From Ascidia mentula (taxonomy: Eukaryota > Chordata > Ascidiacea > Phlebobranchia > Ascidiidae): a stretch of DNA of 64,000 bases. The notes beneath the pieces were generated by a model that ran no database searches, was not told where the DNA came from, and saw nothing but the letters and a program-made list of their open reading frames with translations. This document shows, piece by piece, positions 23,643-36,913 of this stretch. The stretch is from NCBI GenBank assembly GCA_947561715.1, contig OX387199.1:20465001-20529000 (forward strand), written 5' to 3'. A program made the translations under genes and the position numbers. Within the stretch, counting starts at the first letter, position 1. Every line of letters starts with the position of its first letter.

Positions 23643-26600
23643 TTACTCTTCCTGTGGTTGACGTCTGAAAACGCTACGTAGGCCATCCCGGACTCTATCA
23701 TAAAGCAGTTTCGGTGCGTTGGAATAGATGAGGGGATTTAGAGAGCTGTTTATGGGAAGCAGGATGATTGCTGACACAGCGTACATCACTGGAGGCATAG
23801 GGACTCCACCGATGTTTACAAATGCCATGATGGAAATTGGAACCCAGCAGAGAAAATCGGTAACTATCAGTCGGATGATTTTCTTTTGTATTTCTGCCGA
23901 AACAGCATTAATGGTATAATATGTCTGCAACACGAATGTGCTTACCTTTGTTTTGTCTTGCCGCCCTTCCACTTCTTAGTCTCTTGTTCACTTGCCTGGT
24001 ACTGTCAGTTGGCTTCTTGTAAATCCAAATATACGTCATTGCAACGAACATGAAGGCCAGGAAGTTAAGAGTAATAATAGCGATTGAATATCCCCATGCC
24101 TTGTCGTTGGTTGTTACATACAGTTTGCTGATGCAAACACTGCTGCTGCTGTAATATCTACACATAAACAATTTTGTGGATACAAAATTAAAATTTTGCA
24201 CAATTAAAACACAAACCCTAAATATCCAGAAATATCAAATAGCTCAGTGTAATTGTAATCTTCAAGAATATCCATAAAATCCATCCAGGAATTAGCATCA
24301 TTTACTCGCATAAGGGCAGTATTGAGTTCTTGGGAATCATTGCTTGTGAAGTTGTGTTGGAAAGTTACAAATCGATCCATGAAGTTATTCATACCTGTAT
24401 ACCCAACGTTATAGTGTGATTCGAAACTGGTATCACCACCAACAATTTCTCACTAGAAAAGTCGACTGCAACATTGTCATAAAACGGATTCTCATTCATC
24501 CAAGCTTTGGTTTCAAACAAATGTTGAAGTTGAGTTGTGAGTGGAATAAAAGCAATTGTAAACGAGAATGCCCAGGAGAGGATAATGGAAAGGATGACAG
24601 TTTTCAATTCCGGTTTCAAGGATGCATCGTGTGGCTGAAACAAAAGAGAACATTAACGTGTTTTCATTAAAAGCAATAAGTTTGCAAGCTGGGCGTTCCT
24701 TTCAATTCGAAGGACGGGGAATGTAGTTTTTCAGTTCGAATTCCATCGGACTGAAATTGCTACCTCTTTCTTTACCCACTTTCCGGAGATAAAAGATTTC
24801 CAAAGAGAAAGTTGTCATAAACTTTTGGAACGGCCCGGTACCGGTTCAACGAAGTTGGCAATAGCTGACTTAATCAAATACAATTGTTTCACTTACATTT
24901 TTCACAGCATACAGTCGGAATATGGTCAACAGAACCATTGCAAACACCGATGTTTCGCTTGAAAGCAAAACCAATACCCCCATAGTGGTGCAACTTCCGC
25001 TTGATCTCCAAATAAGGTCATTGGCACAATAATTTCCAGAGTATCTGACACCAGCGGCTCCCAGCATGATCAGATAAACTCCCATGAGTAGACCGGAAAC
25101 GGATACATTCAAAACGAGCAGATGGTTTGTGCGAAATGCAGCAGATTGTGATTCTGTCGTCGCCAACGTTTTGCCTTCCATCACCATGACAACCTCAAAA
25201 CAAATTGGAGGAATATACCACGTGTTCTTATTGCGCAACAAAGACAAAACTTAGTTTAATTTACCAAATTTCCGGCAATGGCGAGCATCCCCATTATCCA
25301 CACAATGGCTCGTAGAAATGGGTTCGCAATCAACTCGTATCGTGATGAAAATATGTTTTCGTTGATCACTTTTGTATTTGTCGGGCACTCGTCTGACCAA
25401 TCAGAGCAGTCGCCGACTCCATTGAATTTCTGTGGAGTAAATTAAAGAAAACTTTGCAGTTAAGTTGGTCATATTGGCGTCTGTAAACAACATAATGCGC
25501 AATTACTATTTCGTATGTAATTGGTGAACAACGGATCTATGAAAATTGGATAAAAAATGTGTACTGCAATATACATGTGTAGTTTTGTGTACGTGGAAGG
25601 CGTGTGACGCGATAATTGACAAGAAAGCTGGTGACAAAAATAAGAATTAATTCGTAAACTGGCAGTTCTCATCTTGTGGCAAACGTTGAGGTGTGCTTGT
25701 GTGATTAGGTGTAGAGAACATGATTTGTGAAGTGGGTCGTAATTAAATTAATGTTGTTTGGTGTTGGTCCTTTTAACATTAGGTGTTTCTATATAATTTT
25801 TTACTTTGGCGTTAGTTTATTTAATTATAAAAGTAGCCACCTGTGTAGTTTGGGTCCCAACATTTGTTTTGGCGGTGAGCCGTTAGTGCAGGGTGAACTG
25901 AGCGTTTACTATAGTTGGGGTTGGAGGACCGCGTTAGTACATGGATCAGATTGGGAGTAAACGGTTGGTTTAGATCAGAGATACTCAAATATTTTTAGTG
26001 CTAAATTAGAAACCTTAAGTTCATAAGGCTTTATTCAGACCTGTTTTGTGACCCAATCGCACATTTTAATCCCGCGAAGATCAACTTCAAAAAACTTTAA
26101 ATATTGTTAAAAAGTGTTTACCTTCTCCTTCTTAACGAACAATGGATCTTTGTTTTCGCAATAAAACCTTCCGTCATTTGTGCAGTTTATTTCGTCACTT
26201 TCATCATCGCAGTTAATTGTGAGGTCACAAACATCCGATTTGTTGACAGAAATCTGTCGCAAATGTCTGTTAAACCGTCTTTGTGATTAACTGTGTGTGG
26301 AATATTCAACAAAGGGCATTATGACAAACAATACTGAACAACAGACACCGATACCTATTTGCCTTTTATAGTTAAAATACAGCTTTAAAGTGATTTTTTT
26401 TCAAACTCTTGTAATTAAGGTCTAAATTTTTTTGTGGTTTTGTTGACAAGAAATAACTTTACTTTGACTCCATTTAACGCTGGACAGTAGAATCTTCCTT
26501 CCTTTGTGCAGTTTTCTTCCGGATATTCGTCACTTTCATCCTTGCAATCGATGAAACCGTCGCATACATTGGACATAGGAATATTGAGAAGTCCGTGTTT

Positions 26601-29600
26601 TGTGTCGCAGTGTTTCCGATGTTTGCAAAGTTGAGGATCTTCATCGTGGTCGAAGAATCGACGTGTGTCAAGATTGCGGATCCGACCACCGCAATCCTGT
26701 CTCCCATCGCACAGTAGTTTGTTTTTGAACGACCTCCTCCAACCCCACAACACTCCATCCTGTGTAAAACACATCACGTGGTTCCTGGTATGTTTTTGTG
26801 CGAACGATTTGTTGCTCATGCTGGAAGGAATATTTTTGTTATTATTTTAAACGAATCTTTTGTTAGTTATTGTAAGGCTTGTCGGGTTTTCCTGGCTGTT
26901 ACATTAGGTTTTATCATAAGTTTGGAAGCAGGTATCGCCACAAAATCTGTGAATCAGGTGGCGACAGACCAGCAGGGACCGTAAACTTTTGTTACAAACT
27001 CAATTTGTCAGGTAACAGTGCCCATGTGGGACACCTAGAAACGTCCAACGACAGTTCCACAATGGAGGAACGAGACCCTGGGAAAATCGAAGCCTTAATT
27101 AAGAACACCCTTTAGCTCAGTGTTTAGATGATCGAGATCTGTGTTACCAAACTCTGGAAGCAGCTGGAGGGAGTTAGCGATAAAGCACACTTTATGCTCG
27201 CCTGCGCACCCAAACAGTTAATCTAACACCAGTCACGGAGCTAAGATAAGCATTTTCTGGCAAATAAGACTCCTGCAAAGATAGGAAGTTCCTGTCAAAA
27301 CCTGCTCGATTGGTCGGACTCGAATTCGCAATTTGAGCGTCGAGTTTGTGCTTCCATTCACCCAATGCCAGATGGACTGTAAATCTAAATTAACCACCAT
27401 CAACCTTCCAGCGACGGACAACTAGCCTGGAAATATGTACGTTTTATGATTTTGTGTCCACCTTGCATGATGTTTCACAAACTCAATATTACGACACATC
27501 GACAGCAACAGACGTCATGGCAGCAAACTTGTTCGAGACTTTTATACAAGGGAATGTGATCACTATGTGATTGTCATACATTACAAGATGTTTAGTTTTT
27601 TAAGTTTTCTTAAAGTTTTTACATCAACCAGGTAAAAAACAAAGAAAATAGCAAAATAAACCTGACGATTAATTTGTGACGAAAGCGAGAATTAATTCTT
27701 TAACGTGTGGAATGTGACGACGAAATTGACTTTTCATGCGACTCCTCTTCCAAACTCTCGTTGCAAATGTTTCGCAATTTTCTCAGCATTTTGCAATATT
27801 CTATCCGCCGTGGTCTCAGTACTTTAAGTATCCACAAAAGGGATATGTCTGCTGTTATTTTTGTGCCAATTGTTAAAAATGTGGGTATTATATATGAGTA
27901 CGACATGCCATGTTGGGTGGTTTAGTGCAACCCAAATACCACTAAAATTCCAGCCATTTCAACGTTGCACAGGAAACGTCTGGGGAACTCGGTACAAATA
28001 CGACTTCCAAATGTTAACGACCTTGACAGTATTTCTTTAGTTATGTAATAGGATTTTGTAAATAATTATTATCACGTATAATTGAAGTCTTGCACGGCGA
28101 AAGCCATATCCACCCTAGAGAAGCCGAATGCCACGCGCTTTGCAGGAATTAGTTGAACCCTGTGTTTTGTAGCAACAAGGTAGGTGTAGTGTGGTTATTG
28201 TGCATGATGTCACTGAATGTTCCCCACCAGTATATAACAACGTCTGTACAACGTAATCTTTGCACAAGCACATAAAGTGCATATGACACGGACATGGCAA
28301 CTTTGCGTAAAACTACTACAACCAACTTATATCCAAAGTTTTTCGGTTCTACGTCAACTAAACAATGCAGAAAACTGCACGAAAACTGGCGGCGACTGAA
28401 AATCGTAAACCTTTTGCACTGTGGCGAAATTGACATCATACAAGGCACTCGCGTCGAAAAAATGTATTGTTTAGATAGGAGAAGGCGGCTTGTATTGCAG
28501 ATATCAAATAGTTTCAAACATAGAACAATCCACAGATTACGTTACGTCAAAGGTCAGAACAGGGTTTTACATCACACAAAAATATGTCACTGTGACGTTA
28601 CAAACCAAAGGATTATTTGTCCCTAATTATCTGAAGATCATAGGGTATAGCAGCAACGACATTACCCTGTACTTCGATGAGACGGGGTTGGTGCGTTTCA
28701 TTGCTCAGTGACATTACATGACGCCATTTTTTGGTAACTTTAACTTTCCTCTTTGCATTGACTTTAATTTGAAAATGATTCCAGCATCATTTCTAGTTTT
28801 AGTGGTTGATTGTGGCGAATTAAATGAATCATTTATGACTCGAACTCGTAGGCAACACTACTGGAACGCAAAAAGTGGTACTATGACAGAATAACTGTTT
28901 TGCATAATCAGTTAATTTGGTCGGCCTTTCCTGGCGGTTTTTGCCAGCCTCAAAATTCAATTAACCTACTTCTATCTTTTGCTGTGATTGGACAAAACGA
29001 CAATGCTAAACTGACGGTTTGTCTCTGTCGTGTTTTCAAAAGTTCATGTATCACGTTAACGATCATAAATGCTGTAACAACAAGAACACCCTGTCCCAGT
29101 AACTGTTTTGTTATTACACAACTAAAAAAGACATAATAGGTCTAAATAGCGGCCATCTTTCTGCAGCTCAAATTAACATCAAAATCCGTTTGTTGCACTT
29201 TAAAGTTATGAACATCTCCTAGTTTAATCATTTACATGTTTGATTTTTCCGTGTCACATGCACTTTAAACTTCTGCGCAGTGTGACGTTCTTTGATCATA
29301 TAAGAATGAAGAATCGTATTATAAATCTTTCCATTGTGCTTCGTGGATTAGTTCGCTTTGAAACGAACAAGTGAAATTGCAAAACCACAACATTGGTTGT
29401 AACTCGTTTCATGTCTCTGAGTGTTTGTTCCACAGTAATTCGGAAAACTACAGAAACCAAACCATTGAGGTAACAAATATTTACGTTTGGCGAAGTAAGT
29501 GAAAATCTTTGTAAGTTCGTGTAATAATTACGTTCGACTGCGTAAACATTGTTGCAAACGTTTGCTTAAACTGGAGTTTGTCCAGCAAGTGAGTAAGTAC

Positions 29601-32600
29601 ATTGCGTTGGTAAGAACCTACAAATGTACGTAAACATCTAAACCATTTTAATTAAGTCTGGTAAACTTATTTCCCACAAAACACTAAGTTATGTATTCTC
29701 ACTTACGAAACACCTCCACCTCCCCTGTATGTAGTTTGTTGTGGTTGTTGAGCAGTTGTTCTTCACTTCCTCATCAACACTGAAAATATTTGAATGTTTC
29801 GCGTTTATTTTATATTTAAAAACTCCAATTGAATGCAGATGATATTTACTTGCGACTCCTGTAGTAATTAAACAAACGTCTTTAAAACCCATACATGAGA
29901 ATTCAGCTCAGAACTGACCTAAAATTACGAAAATACGCTTAACCTACAAACACGTACTGCAGGGTAGCTGAGGAACAGACAAACATATTGAAACCACTTT
30001 AACCCAACAACTAAGACTGTCAATTTGATAATATGCAAATTTCCTATGGTTGGTCGCCCATTATTGAAACACTGTTGCGTCACCAAGGTTGCCCGCTTGT
30101 GGTGCCCAGATATGCGATGACTTGCATTTAAAGTCTTTTTCGACTACAATACTTTGTATTCACGGTCTAAAACGCCTTTATGATGTCATGACAGTAAAGG
30201 AATGGGTATTTTCCTACAGCGGCGAAATACATCATTGTAAACTGCATTATTCATGAGTCATGCCAATAAACACAAGTCGTGCCAATGAAAACAAGTCATG
30301 TAGTATTTTTTAGACACTTAACACACCTTACACTTTTGCAAGTCATATAATTATGGTGACACATTGGATGTCAGTGGTTTTAATCTTATGAATAAACTAA
30401 TGCTTTATCACTTACTAATGAAACTTGCCACAATCTTTTGTTTTCGTAATTTGACAAAAACATTCGTCACTTTTGTCGGGACAGTCGATGACGTCATCAC
30501 ATACACGTGACCTTGAGATGATCATAGGGTCATTTGTACATTGGAAGCATGAACGATGATTAAAGGTCCCCAAACTTCGAATGTCTCTGCAAATAACACA
30601 AGTCAATTCCGTCTTATCTCCACGAAAGGAATTTTCAACCAGCCACAACACTTCACAAATACCTGACATCTCCATTCTCCGAGGTGTAACACAAATCAGA
30701 TTTATCATCACAATCTGCAATGCCGTCCCATAGAAACATCTGCGGAAGATCGCAATTCCTTCCATTCCGAACACATTTGAATCCATATCCATTATTCCAG
30801 TGTTGGAAAGCTGGAATGTCATTGCAAATATCGCCATCACAAACAGTCGAACGACACTGGGAGTGGAAGGGGCAGATGTCACACAGTGTTTTGCCAACAC
30901 ATTGGATTATTCCTTTGCAAAACTCTTCCACTCTTAGGGCGCATACTTTGTTTGAAGCCCAGTAGTCAAGCTTGTTGTCGCAACTGTAACAAAAGTAAAG
31001 TATTACGTCATACAACAAAAGTTTCGGGAGATTTGTGTTAGTTAATGTTTAAACATGGAAGAGTCGTCATGGTTGATAATCAGTAAATGTTATGTTTGGT
31101 TTTAATAAACCAGATAAATGCCAATTAGTCATGCACGACTGGGTATGCAGATATGTGAATAACAATACACAACCTACGACTTTACAATAATTTTGCCTTA
31201 CATCTGCTGAAAAATAACTTTTAGAAAGTAAATTGGAGCCAATATTATAAATTGCAAACAGTTGATCACTGTTTCGTCTCTTTGTAAGGTCTCCACAGTG
31301 CAGCTTGGTGCGACTGATGCTGACGATCATGCCGACCATCCGGTCAGGCAAATACTTCTACTTTGTGGTGACTATACAGCCACCGTCATCCGTTGGGCAC
31401 CAAACACGTAGGTGCATCCATACGGAGAAAACAAGGTGGAGAAAACTATTGGAAACAGGTAATTATTCGTGTAACTCTGTCAAGCAATGCTAAATTTATC
31501 AAATCTTTCGCGAAGATTTCTATTTCTTCGAAAGGATTTCGACAAATGTCAATGAACGAAAAGCAGCTGCAAACGAGGCAGCAGACGCAAAACCACCGCA
31601 AACCGTAGATAAGAGCAAGACAGACGCCTGACCCGTATCTTAACCTGGGTTCCAATCCCGGTGTGGTAAAAACCGATACCGCCCTGGGGTTCCTACTGAA
31701 GCACCCACGCAACCAGTTGCCATAAGTCAACTATGCGGGACGACGGCATTACCGAAATGCGGTCCCACAAACGGAAAAAAACATCTTACGGCCACACTAC
31801 ATACGCAACATCAGGCAAGCAATTTAAATGTCTATGTGGCGAAGTACATTCAAAATACCGCTGCTCCGAATGAAGTCCATGCCGTTGTGACAACACAAAC
31901 TACCAGTGTTTATAGATTAGTTGTACATGTGGCACATGTTATGATCTTATGCCCGGAGAGAAGGTTATGTATAACTATAAGGCAATAATACCAAATGACT
32001 TCAACACAAACTGTTTTTAGCAAGCCAATATCTTGTACTTATGTTATTGTTTTTGACAATGGCGCCTACTTCGTACATACGTGTGTGCATTGAGGACTTC
32101 CGGTCCCATCCTCTTAAACTCGGTGCCGCTACAGGGATTGGTTGTTACGGCGCGGTCAACATCCCCCTCTTTTCTGACCTATCACCTCTCTCTCCTTTTA
32201 AAACAATATTACAAACCCCGCATATACTGGAAACCCCCGCAACACACCAACTATCCCTCATTGAATACAACCTTGAAATTCCCTAAATTCCTCGACCTTC
32301 GAATTAGAAACACGCACTTCTTCATATGGACACCACCTACTTTGACACCGCTGCACACCTAAACTTTCCCAAACTCCCACAACCTACTACACCCTTACTC
32401 CACAACCCTTACAGCCCTTTTGAACACCTCTATGTTGCCATACCATTTAAAAATCCGTAACTGAATCCGCAATGACTCTTGCCCTTCGAACAACATCCCC
32501 CAACACCTCATCCAATCCCTAAAACAGTCTATAAACTTTAAGCTCGTGATCCAGCGGAACAGGAAATCACCTTTCTTGAAGGCGTCCTGGCCGATGTGTC

Positions 32601-34578
32601 AAATATTTTATAAATATAAATTAATTAACCTTCTCTCCACCCCATTCTTACATCAACAAAACTTAATCCTGTACCATTGCTTAATTTGTTTTTTTTTTGC
32701 AATTCACGTTTAACATAGCTTACTTTTTCTGACGTTTTTTTCTCTTATCCTCTTTACTCTTCTCCCACATTTTTCTTTTAATACGATTTTTTCTTTTTTT
32801 GCCATCGTTTATATTATTTCTGTTTCCATTGCTTTGTGTAAATTTTTGTGTGATATTCGTTGTGGCAGATTAGTTTTCCAGAATACAAAAATACACAGTG
32901 GCCATCTGTCTGCAGCTCACAGCATTCATATTATTGGCTCCACTTTGCTTGTGTATAAGATAAGCAACGCCTGCTAAAAATCTTTAACATGAAACTTGCT
33001 AGTGGGTATACACTTTTCGTGCGCTATAATAGTCAATTCCTCAATACGACGTTTCAAAAGTAAATGTATTATGATTGTAACGTATTTACACGTGTTTGGT
33101 AACAATGCTCAATTTAAAAACAATGTGTTAAACAGGCGAACATTAATGAAACTTTTACTTATCACGGCAAATTATGCAAAAAGATTAACGATTACGTTTA
33201 TTTAAAATTTTCAACAACATTATTGTTACGTTTGAGTGTTTCGCATTCAATAAATCCCTTGAAATATTGAATACACTTCTAAACGCGTGGGGTTTTGAAA
33301 CTATCTTATTTAACCCTCTTTATTATAAACTGTTCAAAATTCGTTATTTTAATAAAAGTCAAACCCTGATAACATCGTCTATTGGTTGGTCAACACTAAT
33401 ACAATGAATGTAGGAAACATATTTAAGTGCTTTCACCTGATGTAAGAACTGGTTGGGTTTTCAGGATAAGTGAAAAAATTGGCCAGTTTCTCATCACTTC
33501 CGCCCCTGCAATCGGGACCACCATCACAAAACGATTGAGCCCACATCTCCATCCCATCATCGCAAGTGAACTCTGTACAAAACACATGAACGTAAATCGA
33601 TTTGAAATCCATTAAAATCTGTATAACGAAGCAATATATTAAATTAATTGAAAGTTTATGTTTTGTAAAAAAATACTTACTTTCGCTAGGTTTATACAGT
33701 GCTGAAGCAATTGTGATGAATGAGAGCAGGATTCCAACCACCTTCATCCAATACCTGATAAAAACACAAAGAGTTTATATCTTGTAATAATATGTTTCTC
33801 TAACTCTGGGGAATGACATCATCATGGATTTTAGTTTTACAAACTTTAAGTCCAAGGAACACTGCAATGTTATTTAAGTTAACTGGTAATCTTCAAAATT
33901 TCAATGGCTTTTTATATAAACTGTCGTCACTTTTTTCTGTTTGTTTTTATTCTCATCCGCTTGTTGCCCAAACGCTTAGAATAAATATTCAGTAGTTTTC
34001 GCCAAATCTCGACAGCTCACGGAACCCTTCATATTTTTTGATAAAGCTTATTCAAAGGGTTGTATTGTCATTTTTGGAAAACAAAAGTTTAACCTCCACA
34101 CTGGTTCAACTATGTGTCTGATTTAAATACTTTAAACCACGTTTAGTTTACTCCAGCCGATCCGTCGGGTTTCCATCGCTTACAAAAAGCGGGCAAATAT
34201 TGTAAGCGACCGTTTATAACCAGCTGTCAGATTATGACCAGGTATAATTTTTGAGCGATATTAAGGAACCAACATTTCGTCCCGGGCTCACAATGCGCCT
34301 GGAGAAGCGTGAGACACCGTGTAAGTTAATAACACCTGTTAACTAGATCACAGACCAGACCAAGTTTAACCTCACTCTATAAACCGTAGCCCCAACCATG
34401 CTAAGATTTGCATAGAAATAACAAATTAAAATTTAAACGTCCTCGCTTAGACGGGGTTGATATTTATGTTCATTTTTATCCCGCGCAAAAATTATGCATA
34501 TTTATTGTTTTTGCGACAAAAATGTGGCTATATTTCACCATGTTAAGAATTTAAATAGCTCACAAACCTTGCTCCCAT
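23643..34578 (-). CDS. Gene B: LDLa-repeat / relaxin-receptor-like 7TM receptor
   Basis: Predicted cell-surface GPCR of 832 residues, 14 exons: 34578-34568, 33754-33681, 33572-33437, 30983-30663, 30586-30416, 29779-29707, 26759-26463, 26253-26122, 25429-25265, 25193-24897, 24634-24454, 24394-24217, 24157-23946, 23893-23643. All phases agree. Residues 1-22 form the signal peptide; about 29-425 are LDLa repeats; TM1 (VWIMGMLAIAGNLV) follows the last LDLa directly, without leucine-rich repeats. The 7TM region shows the TM3 cysteine (SGSC), W in TM4, the ECL2 cysteine (SSSSVC), CWVP in TM6 and NPLIY in TM7. The TM2 aspartate is glycine (VSVSGLLMG, codon 25094-25092). It ends early at TAA 23645-23643, about 22 codons before the stop site of gene C. 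Compared with A and C it lacks one two-exon LDLa module. Closest family by motif is type C LGR; ligand unknown. Confidence 0.85.
24217..24394 (-). other. Gene B exon 14: extended extracellular loop 2
   Basis: A 59-codon exon (frame phases 1 and 2) placed between TM4 and TM5, rich in Asn, Asp, Phe and Met, with N-glycosylation sequons NFT and NYT. Its paralog in gene C is 44040-43863. It is preceded by a 59-bp intron (GTGAGA...TATACAG). This loop is much longer than in ordinary relaxin receptors, where TM4 runs quickly to the YY..VC motif. Confidence 0.75.
25265..25429 (-). other. Gene B exon 11: last LDLa end fused to TM1
   Basis: This 55-codon exon begins with the C-terminal half of an LDLa repeat (GDCSDWSDEC), then about 25 residues of linker and the first membrane helix ending in GNL. 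It shows directly that LDLa and 7TM are adjacent with no LRR exon between. The gene C equivalent (45104-44958) is 6 codons shorter in the linker. Confidence 0.85.
26760..29706. other. Gene B intron 8
   Basis: Intron between exon 8 (29707) and exon 9 (26759). Part is collinear with the matching intron of gene C (46390-48577). 26800-27480 is inserted relative to that intron, and 28270-29265 is unrelated to its counterpart 47590-48140. Small ORFs in it look non-coding. Confidence 0.55.
31690..32870 (+). mobile_element. Older LINE relic in unit 2, uninterrupted
   Basis: The same deleted element as 3130-3318 plus 9017-9960, here contiguous: ORF1 tail around 31735-31990, ORF2 start ATG 32059, the same internal deletions, ORF2 end near 32540-32600, T-rich 3' UTR. 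Because it carries the same deletions at the same place, it was inserted before units 1 and 2 separated. It lies in intron 3 of gene B, antisense. Confidence 0.75.
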
Positions 34579-35425
34579 TTTTAGTCTGTCGGACCCTGCC
34601 CTGATCCGTCTCAAATCCTCCCTCTGATCAACCAACGACTTCTCCAGCAACACAAAATGTTTTGAGTTGTTACAAGGTTGAAAAAGTTGTTGGCAAATAA
34701 TCTAGCCTAGATCACAGCAAAATATCCAACTCCGCAACGAAAAAATTTTCCCTAGGGAAATACCAATATAAGTAGATGCCCAGTCTTATATTCATGCAAC
34801 CTTTCTATTGTCCTTAAGTTTGCCTTCGCACTAAACATCGCCAGAGATTATATATAGACAGGCATTGTTACGCAAATAATATGGATATTCTGCATTGTTC
34901 CTTTTACCGTCCCTATTCATTATGACGACATTTGTTTTTTCTTTGCACTTCCTATTGTCCCAACACGAGACTGAGGCTAGGGCACAAGGGACACACGGTC
35001 GGGCATTGCGCGGCTTCCATACGATTGTCCTTCTACAACCTAATATCACGTGACGCAATATTTATTCACGGCGTAATTGTGTTTTGCTTACTTACGAACG
35101 CATCTCTGCCTCACAAATAAGAAACTTCTTACTTCAAGTAAATGGGACTGAACTTGGGGTCACAAGTCATGTTTGTTACCCTTCGGGCTAAACTTGGACT
35201 TCGTCTGGGACAATTTGGATTTATTCCATCAATGGTTTCATCGACCCATGATATTTTGTGTTCATGTTCAACTTTTTTTTTATTTTGTGTTCATATTTGT
35301 TGTTCAACAGCGTAGTTTGCGTGAAAAATAAAAATGATGGGATTTGTGAATATTTAGTGATGCTGCAACTTTCATGATTAGGTAAAAAATGTAATCGTGC
35401 AAGATATTGTGTATATTTGATCAAC

Positions 35426-36073
35426 AAGTGGTTCCCAAAATAGGCGCAATCGTACGGGGGCGCTGGAGACCAAATGAGCGATTGGGGGGCGCTAGGAAAT
35501 AAATGAGCGCTTTGTGACAGGGCAAGCGTAAGTCAGTGTTTCCCAACCGGTGGTACGTGTACAACTAGTAGTACGCGACCGCATTCCAGGTGGTACGTGA
35601 GCATATTTCCGTAATTTGCGGGTATAGTTCGAATTTATTAAATCGTAACTGATTTCAAAATTTCGGATTGTTCATCCCCAATGTTACTTTGTAACACTCA
35701 ACTAGGTGGTACACGACGAAATTGTTTTACCTCCAAGTGGTACGCAACCACAAAAAGGTTGGGAATCACTGGCCCAAATGATTCAGTCCAATCTTTGTAT
35801 AATTTATGCTACTGCAAAAAGGGCCTTTCTCGCATGCTGAACTAGAAGTAAAAATGAGGATTTTCGGTGGTATGGTTTACTTGTTGTTAACTAGAGTTTG
35901 GTATTCAAATATTAGAAATCAGACGAAATTGGTGTCATTCCACCAACGTCACCCATCGCATTAATTGACAAGCAACAAATAAATTCGTTGTGTTTTTTGT
36001 CTGTTCTGTTGGGCGTTGTTAAATGACTAATGTGTTTGAAGGGCGATACTTAAAAAAAGTTTGAGAAACACTG
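35426..36073. mobile_element. Non-autonomous hAT-like element, unit 2 copy
   Basis: Homolog of the two unit 1 copies, with GATTAAAC kept on the right (36074-36081) and decayed to GATCAAC on the left. The insertion therefore predates the split of units 1 and 2. Confidence 0.65.
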
Positions 36074-36913
36074 GATTAAACAAATCGCTTGCAATGTCAA
36101 TGAACATATGTTTAACTCAATGCACGCTGGTAAAAACCAATCAAATTATTTGACGGCCATCGAATCCAATATTTCTTTTTAATGACCACGTGCGGTCAAC
36201 AACCCGATGGCACAATAAAACGTCGTTGTGTCAAACGACTGCATATATGTAAGCTGCATTAAATAACTCCAACCATTACTATATTGTTAGAACGCTATTC
36301 TTCATCATAATACGTTTTATATGTCGTCATGTTAAAAATACGAATATCTTTATGTGAGGCCCACCTCGTTCGTATAGTAGAGTGCTGTAATATTTGCATA
36401 TTGAGACGCACGCATCAACTACTGACTCAAATTAGACAATTAAACGGATGTTTCAAGTTAATTTGCAATAAAGGAACAGCCAGGAAGTGGTCGAACGGGC
36501 CAAATTATTGAAATAACTTTCCAATATTCATTTGATGATCTAAAACATAACATTGTTGGATTCGAAACAATGTTTAATTACGGACGACGCTTGGAATATA
36601 GTTTCCAAATTTTCAGTCAAAATTGACCTGCGCGCCATTTTCAAGGCAATAGCGCGCCCTGTGGTGTGAATACCTGTATCAAGTACAAAGATAATGTTGC
36701 TGTTCCTGCCAGGCATATTATATTTGAATAGTTTGTTTTTCACATAAAACCGTAACTCATATTCAACGAGGCTTCGCTTGCTATCCAGCTAAGCTCTCAT
36801 AGGCTAATGGTTCAGCACACAACCAACACCAAGAAAACGTACCAACACGAAAAAATAACGCTAACACCGCTTATGATATCACGTGATGTTATAAAAAGGG
36901 CTGGAAACAACAG

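Larger units (their letters stand above)
1..29450. repeat. Tandem unit 1 of the receptor array (phase set by window start)
   Basis: The sequence from position 1 is found again from about 29455 and about 48345 (for example ACCATTGAGGTAACAAATAT). Unit 1 holds the 5' half of gene A, an intergenic stretch and the 3' half of gene B. It is longer than unit 2 mainly because of the 5.7 kb LINE, an extra 1.4 kb local duplication, and about 1.5 kb around 17950-19480. Confidence 0.85.
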
